A stretch of 64,000 nucleotides of DNA from Sulfuriferula sp047300855 (GTDB taxonomy: Bacteria; Pseudomonadota; Gammaproteobacteria; Burkholderiales; Sulfuriferulaceae). The translations under genes and the position numbers were made by a program. The stretch covers positions 806,001 through 870,000 of the forward strand of contig NZ_CP170197.1 of the NCBI RefSeq assembly GCF_047300855.1. Direction: 5' to 3'. A model generated the notes under the pieces. The model made no database searches, had not been told where the DNA came from, and was given only the letters and a program-made list of their open reading frames with translations. Positions 33,771-42,324 of this stretch are shown here, one piece after another; within the stretch, counting starts at the first letter, position 1, and the number at the start of each line of letters is the position of its first letter.

Positions 33771-35417
33771 ATGACTTTACGCTTTTCGCTGCCCAAGCTG
33801 TGTCTGCTTATTGGGTTCATCTTGGCGCAACTGGGCATACCCGCTCTGGCAGCAGGGGAGGTATGGGTTTATGGCGTGAAGCCTGGCGACACCCTGATTA
33901 GCGTTGCGGCGGCTTATCTGACCCACTCCAATGACTGGCCAAAGTTACAAATTCTCAACAAAATATCCAACCCGAAACGACTCTTGCCGGGTAGCAAATT
34001 GCGCCTGCCTCTGGCCTGGTTGAAACGTGAAGCAGCCGTCGCGGAACCCATCTATATACAGGGCAGCGTTACCCGTACACCGCAAAATGGTGTTCCTCAG
34101 CCCTTATCCATGGACATGCACCCACAGATGGGCGATACCATTGAAACCGGCGCCGATGCCAGCGTGTCGCTGCGTTTTGTGGACGGCTCGCGTCTGTTAC
34201 TCACCCCGAATACCCGAATTACCTTGACCGGGATGGTGCTCTTCGGCAAAACGGGGATGGCCCAGACAATCCTTGATCTGCACCGGGGCAGCATCGATAC
34301 CCGCGTGGCAAAGCAGGAAAAACCTGCTGCGCGTTACGAGATCAAATCGCGACCGCTCAATCTGTCCGTGCGCGGTACCGATTTTCGTGCCCACGTGGAT
34401 GACACAGACCAGGTCTCCCGCAGCGAGGTGCTGGGGGGAGCTGTGCAAGCCAGCGGTGCACGCAACAAGACGGTTGCAGTGAAAGCCGGGTTTGGTACGC
34501 TGGCCGCAGCGGGGGAACCGCCGCATGCGCCAATAACACTGCTGCCGGCACCCGACTTGAGCCGCGTACCGGCTTTGATCGAACGACTGCCACTGCGTAT
34601 CGATTTGCCCGCCACAGCCGGTGTCGAAAGCTATCATGCCCAGGTGTTTTCGGATCGCTCTTTCAGCAATCTGCTTCTGGATGGCATATTCAAAGGTAAA
34701 GCCGCTAAATGGACTGATTTGCTTGACGGACATTATATGTTGCGTGTGCGCGGGATCGATCAAAATGGTCTGGAAGGCCTGAATGCGGATCGCGAATTCG
34801 TGCTCAAGGCACGCCCGGAGCCTCCTTTCGTCAGTGCGCCGATGGACGGGCAGAAGTCTTATGGTCCCGAAGCCAAGCTGCGCTGGACCACCTCGATGTC
34901 CGCGCAGAGCTATCGTGTGCAGGTATCGGCGAATCCCGATTTTTCCGCGTTGCTGGCGGACGTGCCCGATCTGCGGAAAACGGAATATGGCGTGACACTT
35001 GCACCTGGCCAATACTACTGGCGCATCGCCTCCATTGCTGCCGGACAGGATCAGGGGCCATATAGCGACGTGCAGGGATTCACCCAGCGCAAAATACCCG
35101 AGAGTCCCAAAATGGACGCGCCGCAAATGAGCGACAAGAGCCTGACGTTTCGCTGGTCCACCGGTGACCAGGGCAGCCAGTATCAGTTGCAACTTGCGCG
35201 TGACCCCGAATTCGCCCAGCCGATCTTTGATAAGGTGTTGACCACCAATCAGATCCAGATTGATCGCCCCCAACCCGGCACTTATTATTTGCGCATCAAG
35301 ACCATCGATGCGGACGGTTTTGCCGGCCCTTTTGGAAGCGTTCAAAAACTTGAAGTTCCAGGATCAAAGTGGTGGATGCTTTTATTGCTGGTACCGCTCG
35401 TTCCTTTTGCACTGTAG
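33771..35417 (+). CDS. Secreted LysM and FecR-domain protein
   Basis: 548 aa from ATG 33771, AAGGGGAG seven bases before. Signal MTLRFSLPKLCLLIGFILAQLGIPALA. LysM: WVYGVKPGDTLISVAAAYLTHSNDWPKLQILNKISNPKRLLPGSKLRLP at about 30-82. FecR: about 105-250 (GDTIETGADASVSLRFVDGSRLLL, LDLHRGSIDTRV, LSVRGTDFRAHVDD). Three repeats of Fn3-like type follow (RVRGIDQNGLEG, YYWRIASIAAGQDQGPYS, YYLRIKTIDADGFAGP). It ends in a membrane helix WWMLLLLVPLVPFAL. It precedes CHASE2-GGDEF-EAL by 18 bases and seems its partner. Confidence 0.92.
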   Translation: MTLRFSLPKLCLLIGFILAQLGIPALAAGEVWVYGVKPGDTLISVAAAYLTHSNDWPKLQILNKISNPKRLLPGSKLRLPLAWLKREAAVAEPIYIQGSVTRTPQNGVPQPLSMDMHPQMGDTIETGADASVSLRFVDGSRLLLTPNTRITLTGMVLFGKTGMAQTILDLHRGSIDTRVAKQEKPAARYEIKSRPLNLSVRGTDFRAHVDDTDQVSRSEVLGGAVQASGARNKTVAVKAGFGTLAAAGEPPHAPITLLPAPDLSRVPALIERLPLRIDLPATAGVESYHAQVFSDRSFSNLLLDGIFKGKAAKWTDLLDGHYMLRVRGIDQNGLEGLNADREFVLKARPEPPFVSAPMDGQKSYGPEAKLRWTTSMSAQSYRVQVSANPDFSALLADVPDLRKTEYGVTLAPGQYYWRIASIAAGQDQGPYSDVQGFTQRKIPESPKMDAPQMSDKSLTFRWSTGDQGSQYQLQLARDPEFAQPIFDKVLTTNQIQIDRPQPGTYYLRIKTIDADGFAGPFGSVQKLEVPGSKWWMLLLLVPLVPFAL

Positions 35418-35435
35418 GGCAGAGGCCGCATCCAG

Positions 35436-37982
35436 TTGATTACCGTGCCAGCCCGAATTCTCCGCGTCGCTCGACTTTTGTGGGTGCCCCTGGGTGCGCT
35501 GGCTCTGGCATGGGCACTGAGCTTCACTCCCTTGTATCATCGGCTGGACGAGTTGACTCTGGACACACAGACAAGGCTGGTGGCGCAAAATCATTATTTC
35601 AAGGACGCGCTGGTCATCGATATCGATGACCATTCCTTGCAAGAGATGCAGGCTTATTTCGGAGGATGGCCCTACAAGCGCGATATCTACGCCATGCTCC
35701 TCGACTATTTGAACGAGATGGGCGCGCGCACGGTGGCCTTCGATATTGTTTTCGCCGATCCGCGCGAAGGCGACAAGCGGTTGAGCGATGCCATTGCCCG
35801 CGCGAGGAATGTCGTGCTTTCAGCCACCGCGCGCAGCGCAGTCGAAGAGGGCGAGCGGCCGGCAGCCCTGGGTGGGCTGGCCTGGAAAGTTCCTGAAGGA
35901 TTGCGCGCCCAAGCGTGGCCAGCTGTGCAGCTACCCCTCCAGGAATTTACCGGGCCGGTTAAAGAATCAGCCCATGTAGGCGTCGTTTCCGTGATTGCGG
36001 ATAGTGATGGCATGTTGCGCCGTCTTCCGCTGTTTTATCGGTTCAACGGACAATACTTGCCTGGCTTGCCAGTCGCGGCCTATTTCAGCGCCGGCCCGCA
36101 GCCGCGCGTCCAAATCAATCCGGACGGTACGATCCAGGTCGGAACATTCACCTGGCCGACCGACGAGGAGGGTACTGTTCGCCTGTATTACCCGCGCAAT
36201 AAAAATTCGGTGCTGACTATCCCTTTCGCGCGCGTCGCCAAGGCCATGCTGGGTATGCAAGGACAGGCGCTGGATCCGAATCTGTTTCGCGGCAAGACTG
36301 TTTTCGTCGGCAGTACGGCGTTTTATTCCGACACTGTGCACACCCCGGTGGGTAATATGTCCGGTGTCGACATTCTGGCCATCGCCTATGAGTCCCTGGG
36401 GCAGCGTCTGATTCTGGCACCGCGCGACTGGCGCTGGACGGGAATGCTGTTGCTGATCGCGCTGCTTCCTTCGCTGCTGTTGTTTTGGCAGCCGCGCCGG
36501 CGGGTTCGCGCGGGAACAAAATACAGTCTTGCCGCCGCCGGCATAATCTATTGCAGCCACCTCGCGCTGCTGTATTGGTTTAAACAGGAAAGCGCGCTGT
36601 TGCTGCCGCTGCTGGTCGTCCTGATCGCGAACTTGCTGGAGTTGATGCGCGCAGTGCATATTCGCAATGAGGAACAGAAAGCGGAAATTCATGTGCTCGC
36701 GAATGATGATCCGCTGACCCGCCTGCCCAACCGTTTTTCCATGCAGATGCAGCTGGCTCATGCCATCGAGCATGCCCGAATACGCCATGGCAGTCTGGCG
36801 GTGCTGCTGATGGGATTAAACGAATTAAATGCCATCAATACCGCGCTTGGCCATGAAACCGGCGATCAATTATTGATCGAAGTGGCAGATCGCCTGCGCG
36901 CCAGCTTGCCGTCCACCCATATCCTCGCGCGCCTTGGGGGCGGTGAGTTTGTCCTGTGCAGTGCCGACGCATCCTCCGCCCTGCAAGATGCGGATACGAT
37001 CCTGGCCGCTATCGCCAAACCCTATCATCTGGCCAGGCAGGAACTGCACGTCAGCGCCAACGTGGGTATCAGCCTGTATCCCGACGATGGAAATGATGCT
37101 GCAACGCTCGTGAGACAGGCAGATAGCGCCATGCGAAATGCCAGGGCGCAAGGCCGAAACACCTGCAGCAGCTTCACTCCGGATATCGGCCGGGCGGCGG
37201 TGGATCGACTTTTGCTCGAGAACCAGTTGCATCAGGCGCTGGATCGCAACGAATTGGTGTTGTTCTACCAGCCGCAAATCGACATGCAATCGGGGCGCAT
37301 GATTGCTGTCGAAGCCTTGGTGCGCTGGAATCACCCGGTGCATGGTTTGCTGGGTCCTGACCATTTCATACCTTTGGCGGAAAAATCCGAGCTGATACTT
37401 CCACTGGGTGAATGGGTGGTGCGCACCGCCTGCCAGCAAATGCATGCATGGCATCTGGCCGGATTGACTCACATCAAACGTGTAGCGGTCAATCTGTCTG
37501 CCCTGCAGTTTGAGCAAGCTGCCCTGCCTACGTTTGTCGCCAGCATACTCAAGGAAACGCAGCTCGAAGCAGGCCATCTGGAACTGGAAATCACTGAATC
37601 CGTGGCCATGGAAAAACCCGAACGCACCATCAAAATTCTCAACACGCTGCTTGATATGGGGATCAGGCTTGCGCTGGACGATTTCGGTACCGGCTACTCC
37701 TCCATGACCTATCTTAAACAGCTTCCCATCACCACCCTCAAAATCGACGCATCCTTTGTCCGCAACATCGAGACGGACCGTTACGACGCGGAAATCTGCA
37801 CGGCGACCATTTCCCTGGCCCGCAAGCTCGGTTTGAACGTGGTGGCTGAGGGCGTGGAAACACCCGGTCAATTTCGCTTCCTGCGCAATATCGAATGCCA
37901 CGAAGCCCAGGGATTCCTGATCAGTCACCCGCTGCCGGCTGCAGAGCTGGCGCAGTTTCAGCCGCCGCCCAATCCGGACTGA
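35436..37982 (+). CDS. CHASE2-GGDEF-EAL c-di-GMP protein
   Basis: 848 aa; start TTG 35436 ten bases after GAGG, or GTG 35445. TM1 about 14-31; periplasmic CHASE2 about 50-320 (LVIDIDDHSLQEMQAYFGGWPYKR, GARTVAFDIVFADP, GKTVFVGSTAFYSD); three helices about 330-405. GGDEF about 420-580 has GGGEF near residue 501 in place of GGDEF, so cyclase activity is doubtful. EAL about 595-840 is complete: EALVRW (near 625), ELEITES, LDDFGTGYSS, LKIDASFV, VVAEGVET, so it may be a phosphodiesterase. It follows the LysM-FecR gene by 18 bases. Confidence 0.93.
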   Translation: MITVPARILRVARLLWVPLGALALAWALSFTPLYHRLDELTLDTQTRLVAQNHYFKDALVIDIDDHSLQEMQAYFGGWPYKRDIYAMLLDYLNEMGARTVAFDIVFADPREGDKRLSDAIARARNVVLSATARSAVEEGERPAALGGLAWKVPEGLRAQAWPAVQLPLQEFTGPVKESAHVGVVSVIADSDGMLRRLPLFYRFNGQYLPGLPVAAYFSAGPQPRVQINPDGTIQVGTFTWPTDEEGTVRLYYPRNKNSVLTIPFARVAKAMLGMQGQALDPNLFRGKTVFVGSTAFYSDTVHTPVGNMSGVDILAIAYESLGQRLILAPRDWRWTGMLLLIALLPSLLLFWQPRRRVRAGTKYSLAAAGIIYCSHLALLYWFKQESALLLPLLVVLIANLLELMRAVHIRNEEQKAEIHVLANDDPLTRLPNRFSMQMQLAHAIEHARIRHGSLAVLLMGLNELNAINTALGHETGDQLLIEVADRLRASLPSTHILARLGGGEFVLCSADASSALQDADTILAAIAKPYHLARQELHVSANVGISLYPDDGNDAATLVRQADSAMRNARAQGRNTCSSFTPDIGRAAVDRLLLENQLHQALDRNELVLFYQPQIDMQSGRMIAVEALVRWNHPVHGLLGPDHFIPLAEKSELILPLGEWVVRTACQQMHAWHLAGLTHIKRVAVNLSALQFEQAALPTFVASILKETQLEAGHLELEITESVAMEKPERTIKILNTLLDMGIRLALDDFGTGYSSMTYLKQLPITTLKIDASFVRNIETDRYDAEICTATISLARKLGLNVVAEGVETPGQFRFLRNIECHEAQGFLISHPLPAAELAQFQPPPNPD

Positions 37983-38030
37983 GCCGAGTTTGGTGCAGGT
38001 CAGGGCGCCTGCGTATTTGCTGCCCGGAAT

Positions 38031-38819
38031 TCAGTTCTTGATGGCCGAAAAAACCTTCTTCGCCAGTGCTCCCGTCGCCTCCAGCGGATTCGCGCGGATC
38101 GCTTTTTCCTGCTCCGCCATCATCACGAACAAACCGTCCAATGCCTTGCGGGTGACGTAGTCGTTCATGTTGGCGTTGCGCTGATCCACCAGGCCCAACG
38201 CTGCGCCTTTTGCAGCAAACTCGTCGTATTTCCGGGCAAGCTGAACTTTCTCCATTGATTTCTCCACGATGGGTTTGAATTTTCCGGCCAGCGCGGTTTC
38301 GGTCTTCATGCGGAAGTATTGCGTGGCGGCGTCATTGCCGCCGGTGAGGATGCCCCTGGCGTCGTTGACGCTCATGCTTTTTACCGCACCGACCAGCAGC
38401 GTTTTCGCTTCTGGCACGGCGGCTTCAGCGGCGCGATTCATCGAAGTGATCAAGTCGTCGGCGTATTTCCCCATTCCCACTGTCTGCATCAGACCGGCTA
38501 TTTTTTGCAGGTTTCCCGGCAAAGGGATGCGCACCTTGTCATTTCCAAGGTAGCCGTTTTGTTTTGCCAGTTCGCGTACGGCCGTTTCTGCACCTTGCGT
38601 GAGCGCCTGTTTCAGGCTGCCGACCTGATCCTTGTTGCTGATGCCGGCCAAACCAGCGGCCGATGCGGACGAGTTATCCGGGTTCTGGGGCAAGGATTTG
38701 CCGAGATTCTGGAGCTGGTCGCTATTGATTATTCCGCCCAAATCAAAGGCATGGGCCGGAGCAGCCCCGAGTACGACGGATGCGGCAAATATACTGTGGA
38801 TAAAGTGATGTTTCAGCAT
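38031..38819 (-). CDS. DUF4197 family secreted protein
   Basis: 262 aa. A Sec signal (VVLGAAPAHA, about residue 24) precedes a helical DUF4197 body: LKQALTQGAETAVRELAKQNGYLGNDKVRIPLPGNLQKIAGLMQTVG, MNRAAEAAVPEAKTLLVGAVKSMSVNDARGILTGG, DAATQYFRMKT and ALDGLFVMMAEQEKAIRANP. The family has no known role and is common in the periplasm of proteobacteria. It is on the minus strand, facing the end of the CHASE2 operon. Confidence 0.9.
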   Translation of the reverse strand: MLKHHFIHSIFAASVVLGAAPAHAFDLGGIINSDQLQNLGKSLPQNPDNSSASAAGLAGISNKDQVGSLKQALTQGAETAVRELAKQNGYLGNDKVRIPLPGNLQKIAGLMQTVGMGKYADDLITSMNRAAEAAVPEAKTLLVGAVKSMSVNDARGILTGGNDAATQYFRMKTETALAGKFKPIVEKSMEKVQLARKYDEFAAKGAALGLVDQRNANMNDYVTRKALDGLFVMMAEQEKAIRANPLEATGALAKKVFSAIKN

Positions 38820-38905
38820 GATGTCCCCCTCTTTTTTGTATCAGGCATTTTGCACGGCATGGCGATGCCAGATCATTCTATGCCTGTATTGGCCCGGTCA
38901 TCCAA

Positions 38906-38939
38906 ATGAAAAGGCCAGCTTGTGAGCTGGCCTTTTCAT
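38906..38939. terminator. Strong palindrome terminator after panD
   Basis: ATGAAAAGGCCAGCT (38906-38920) pairs with AGCTGGCCTTTTCAT (38925-38939), loop TGTG. It lies 17 bases past the panD stop and would stop minus-strand transcription of the pan operon before the DUF4197 gene. Confidence 0.9.
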
Positions 38940-38955
38940 GGATAGCGTCATTTTG

Positions 38956-39342
38956 TCAGGCTTGTGCAGCCTGCACCGGTATCTCATTGCGCCTGGCGGC
39001 GACGCGGTTGTGTTCATCCACATACACCAGTTGCGGCGCGAACTTTTGCAGTTCGATTTCGTTGTAGCTGGCATAGGTGGCGATAATCAGCAGATCGCCG
39101 GGGTTGGCCTTGTGCGCGGCGGCGCCGTTGACGGAAATGGTGCCGGAATCGCGCTCGGCGCGAATGGCGTAGGTGGTGAAGCGTTCGCCGTTGGTCACGT
39201 TGTAGATGTCGATCTGCTGGTACTCGCGAATATCGGCGGCTTCCAGCAGGGTTTCGTCGATTGCGCACGAGCCTTCATAGTGCAGTTCCGATTGGGTGAC
39301 TCGCACACGGTGCAACTTGGATTTCAGCATGGTTCTTTGCAT
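38956..39342 (-). CDS. panD: Aspartate 1-decarboxylase
   Basis: 128 aa, MQRTMLKSKLHRVRVTQSELHYEGSCAIDETLLEAA; the Gly-Ser in YEGSC is the self-cleavage site that gives the pyruvoyl Ser25 group. The enzyme makes beta-alanine for pantothenate. FTTYAIRAERDSGTISVNGAAAHKANPGDLLIIATYA completes the fold. It is the last gene of panB-panC-panD. A strong terminator follows. Confidence 0.97.
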   Translation of the reverse strand: MQRTMLKSKLHRVRVTQSELHYEGSCAIDETLLEAADIREYQQIDIYNVTNGERFTTYAIRAERDSGTISVNGAAAHKANPGDLLIIATYASYNEIELQKFAPQLVYVDEHNRVAARRNEIPVQAAQA

Positions 39343-39388
39343 GGTCTCGCCCTCGCTCAGGGAACGAATATTAGACCGCCATTATAAA

Positions 39389-40228
39389 CTATAAAGTTTC
39401 TGCGCCACCGGCTTCGATATTGTCGATCAGCCGTGTGCTGCCCAGGTGCGCCGCACCGAGTACGACGAAGCGGGTTTCGCCGGGCTCGGGCAGGGTGAGT
39501 GCGGGGCTGCGAATGGCGATGTAATCGACGCGCCAGCCATGGACGGCGAGGGTGGCGGTGGCAGCCAGCTCCAGCGCTGTAAAATCCCGCTCTCCGGCCG
39601 CCAGCCGGTCGCAAATTGAACTCAAGGTCTGGTACAGGCGCGGCGCCTCGGCGCGCTCCGGCTCGCTCAGGAAGCCATTGCGCGACGACAGCGCCAGGCC
39701 ATCGGCGGCGCGCACGGTCGCGCCGGCCACAATCGTGACCGGCACATTCAAATCCGCCACCATGCCGCGAATAATCGCCAGCTGCTGATAGTCTTTTTGC
39801 CCGAACAGCGCCACACGCGGCTGCACAATGTTGAACAGCTTCATGACGATAGTCGCCACGCCGCGGAAATGCCCGGGGCGGAATGCGCCGCACAGCTCAT
39901 CGGCCAGGGCGGGTGGCTCGACATGGTAGCTTTGCGGGTGCGGGAAGAGTTCTGGCGCATCGGGTGCGAAAACGACGTCTGCACCGGCCTCGCGTAATAG
40001 CTCGCAATCGTGGGTCAGCGTGCGCGGATAACGCGAAAAATCCTCGTTTGCGCCGAATTGCAGCGGATTCACAAAGATGCTGACGGCCACCCGGGCAGCA
40101 TGTCGGCGCGCCAGTCGTACCAGCGCGAGATGGCCTGCATGCAGGTTGCCCATGGTGGCTACCAGGGCCAGGTCATTGTGTTCGGCGCGCCAACGGCGCA
40201 TTTCGGGGATCGTGTAGATGGTTTGCAT
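39389..40228 (-). CDS. panC: Pantothenate synthetase
   Basis: 279 aa from ATG 40228 (an earlier in-frame ATG adds five residues). ALVATMGNLHAGHLALV is the MGxLHxGH nucleotide site; IFVNPLQFGANEDFSRYPRTLTHD and LFGQKDYQQLAIIRGMV, then GLALSSRNGFLSEPER complete the family set. It joins pantoate and beta-alanine with ATP. The gap to panB (104 bases) holds a dispersed inverted repeat, so panCD may have its own start or attenuated transcription. Confidence 0.97.
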   Translation of the reverse strand: MQTIYTIPEMRRWRAEHNDLALVATMGNLHAGHLALVRLARRHAARVAVSIFVNPLQFGANEDFSRYPRTLTHDCELLREAGADVVFAPDAPELFPHPQSYHVEPPALADELCGAFRPGHFRGVATIVMKLFNIVQPRVALFGQKDYQQLAIIRGMVADLNVPVTIVAGATVRAADGLALSSRNGFLSEPERAEAPRLYQTLSSICDRLAAGERDFTALELAATATLAVHGWRVDYIAIRSPALTLPEPGETRFVVLGAAHLGSTRLIDNIEAGGAETL

Positions 40229-40249
40229 GGGTTTTAAAACCAATTCCGG

Positions 40250-40320
40250 TTGCCACAGAGATCACCGAGGCCGCCGAGTGAAACCCGGTTTGCGCCGTGA
40301 CCTCTGCGTCTTCTGTGGCG
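40250..40320. repeat. CACAGAG-type dispersed inverted repeat (copy 2)
   Basis: TTGCCACAGAGATCACCGAG (from 40250) faces CCTCTGCGTCTTCTGTGGCG (40301-40320). It matches the copy before recR (26888-26996) in both arms, with a shorter spacer. It lies between panB and panC in the operon. Confidence 0.8.
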
Positions 40321-40332
40321 GTTTTCAGGCCG

Positions 40333-41124
40333 TCAGAAACAATGTTCCGGCGCCGGGAACTGTCCGCCTTTGACTGCCTGCACATAGGCGCTCACCGCAG
40401 CCTGAATGCTGTCCGCACCCGCCATGAAATTTTTCACAAAGCGCGCCGGCTTGCCGGGGGTAATGCCGAGCATGTCGTGCAGAACCAGCACCTGTGCAGA
40501 GCAATCCGGGCCGGCGCCGATGCCGATGGTGGGCACATGCAGCGTCTCCGTGATGGATTTGGCGAGCGCGGCCGGGACCGCTTCCATCAGCACCATGCAC
40601 GCCCCTGCCTGCTCGAGCGCCTGCGCATCGGCACGCAACTGTTGCGCGGCGCTGTCGGTTTTTCCCTGCACTTTGTAACCGCCCAGCGCATTCACCGATT
40701 GCGGCAGCAGGCCGATATGCGCGCACACCGGAATACCGCGCGCGCTGAGGAATGCAATGGTTTCGACCATCACTGCGCCGCCTTCGAGTTTGACGCAATG
40801 CGCGCCCGCCGCCATCAATGCTGCTGCCGATTGCAGCGCCTGTGCCGGGCTGGCCTGATAGCTGCCGAACGGCAGGTCGGCGATGATGAAGCTATGCGTC
40901 GCGCCGCGCGCCACGGCAGCGGTGTGGTAGGCCATGTCCGGCAGGCTTACCGGCAGCGTGGAACCCCGGCCTTGCAGCACCATACCCAGCGAATCGCCGA
41001 CCAGCAGCATATCCACGCCGGCGGTTTCCAGCAGGGTGGCGAAAGTGGCGTCATAGCAGGTCAGCACGGCGAGCTTTTCGCCCTGGCCTGCGCGCTGCTG
41101 CAAAGTGGTCAGCGTTGTTTTCAT
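40333..41124 (-). CDS. panB: 3-methyl-2-oxobutanoate hydroxymethyltransferase
   Basis: 263 aa. LAVLTCYDATFATLLETAGVDMLLVGDSLGMVLQG holds the Mg-binding Asp of the VGDSLGMV motif; HCVKLEGG, PVCAHIGLLPQSVNALGGYKVQG and IGIGAGPDCSAQVLVLHDMLG are conserved. It transfers a hydroxymethyl group to ketoisovalerate, the first step toward pantothenate. It ends the dense pcnB-folK-kinase-panB run; the kinase stop is nine bases before it. Confidence 0.97.
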   Translation of the reverse strand: MKTTLTTLQQRAGQGEKLAVLTCYDATFATLLETAGVDMLLVGDSLGMVLQGRGSTLPVSLPDMAYHTAAVARGATHSFIIADLPFGSYQASPAQALQSAAALMAAGAHCVKLEGGAVMVETIAFLSARGIPVCAHIGLLPQSVNALGGYKVQGKTDSAAQQLRADAQALEQAGACMVLMEAVPAALAKSITETLHVPTIGIGAGPDCSAQVLVLHDMLGITPGKPARFVKNFMAGADSIQAAVSAYVQAVKGGQFPAPEHCF

Positions 41125-41133
41125 GGTGCGATT

Positions 41134-41772
41134 TTATACCGCCCGGTTAAAAAATTCGCGATTGCCGCGCATCGCCTGAATCTGCTGCATGAGCAGCGCG
41201 AAGTCCGCGTCGTTTTGCACGAAATTGAGGTGCTCGCAGTTGACGATGAACAGCGGCGCCGCCGTGTAGTTGTAAAAATAGCGCGTGTAGCTCTCGGTCA
41301 GGCGGCGCAGATAATCGGTCGAGATATTGCGCTCGTAGTCAATGCCGCGTCCGAACACGCGCGCCTGCAAAACATCCGGCCTGGCCTGCAGGTAGATCAC
41401 CAGGTCGGGCACCGGCGCCTTGGGCTGGAGTTCATCGTAGATTTTCTGGTACAGGCGAAACTCGTCGTCATCAAGATTCAGACGCGCGAACAGCAAATCC
41501 TTGTCCAGTAAAAAATCCGCCACGGTATTGTGGCGAAACAGATCGGATTGCTGCAGATCCTGCACCTGAGCGCTGCGCTGGAACAAAAAAAACAGCTGAG
41601 TGGCCAGTGCGTGGCGCTTCGGGTCCTGATAAAAACGCGGCAGGAAGGGGTTTTCACTTGCGCCTTCCAGCAGCACGTCCGCGTGCAAATGGTCTGCGAT
41701 GCGCCGCGCCAGACTGGTTTTGCCAGCGCCTATCGGGCCTTCAACAGCGATATAGCGATATTTTTCCAGCAT
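41134..41772 (-). CDS. Deoxynucleoside kinase
   Basis: 212 aa. Walker A in IAVEGPIGAGKTSLARRIADHL; LLEGASENPFLPRFYQDPKRHALATQLFFLFQR is the family signature with the substrate Glu; DLVIYLQARPDVLQARVFGRGIDYERNISTDYL gives the base-contact and lid residues. It phosphorylates dA or dG, the usual type in betaproteobacteria beside folK and panB. It overlaps no gene; folK stops three bases before its start, and panB follows nine bases after its stop. Confidence 0.93.
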   Translation of the reverse strand: MLEKYRYIAVEGPIGAGKTSLARRIADHLHADVLLEGASENPFLPRFYQDPKRHALATQLFFLFQRSAQVQDLQQSDLFRHNTVADFLLDKDLLFARLNLDDDEFRLYQKIYDELQPKAPVPDLVIYLQARPDVLQARVFGRGIDYERNISTDYLRRLTESYTRYFYNYTAAPLFIVNCEHLNFVQNDADFALLMQQIQAMRGNREFFNRAV

Positions 41773-41775
41773 TTT

Positions 41776-42324
41776 TCATGGTCTTTTTTCTGTGCTCTTG
41801 TTCTTGCTGATCCAGTTGTCGGCCACCCGCGTCAGGCCATGCCCGCTCACGCCGGGCAGGTAATGGGCGGCGGCCTGCAAGCCGGGGATCACCATGTCCG
41901 GCGCGATTTCCAGCAACGGCACCAGCACGAAGGCGCGCTCGTGCATGCGCGGATGCGGCAGCGTCAGCCCGGCATCGTGGCATTGCAGCGCGGCATAGCT
42001 CAGTACGTCCAGATCGATCACGCGCGGCGCATTGCGGAAGGTGCGCTCACGTCCGAATGCGTGCTCGATGTTGAGCAGGGCATCGAGCAGCTGGTGCGGT
42101 GCGAGGCTGGTTTCGAGCTGCGCCACGGCGTTGATGAAGTCAGGCTGATCGGCATAGCCTACCGCCGCATTCAGATATAACGAGGAGCGCGCCAGCAGGC
42201 GGGTGTCGGGCAGGGCGGCGATGGCGTCGAGCGCCGCCAGTACCTGTCCGGCGGGGTCGGACAAATTGCTGCCGAGTGCGACAAAGGCGTGCGCCGGCAG
42301 CCTGGCGGGTGTGCAGGAATTCAT
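41776..42324 (-). CDS. folK: 2-amino-4-hydroxy-6-hydroxymethyldihydropteridine pyrophosphokinase
   Basis: 182 aa. AFVALGSNLSDPAGQVLAALDAI is the HPPK opening; the middle is FINAVAQLETSLAPHQLLDALLNIEHAFGRER and the end RVIDLDVLSYAALQCHDAGLTLPHPRMHERAFVLVPLLEIAPD has the Asp pair for Mg. It adds pyrophosphate to the pterin in folate synthesis. Its ATG overlaps the pcnB stop as ATGA, so translation is coupled. Confidence 0.97.
   Translation of the reverse strand: MNSCTPARLPAHAFVALGSNLSDPAGQVLAALDAIAALPDTRLLARSSLYLNAAVGYADQPDFINAVAQLETSLAPHQLLDALLNIEHAFGRERTFRNAPRVIDLDVLSYAALQCHDAGLTLPHPRMHERAFVLVPLLEIAPDMVIPGLQAAAHYLPGVSGHGLTRVADNWISKNKSTEKRP

Noticed and set aside
34197..35345. Minus-strand frame of 382 codons
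   Set aside because: Complement of the LysM-FecR gene; no ribosome site or known domain.
40297..41511. Plus-strand frame of 404 codons
   Set aside because: It is opposite to panB and the deoxynucleoside kinase gene, both fully supported.
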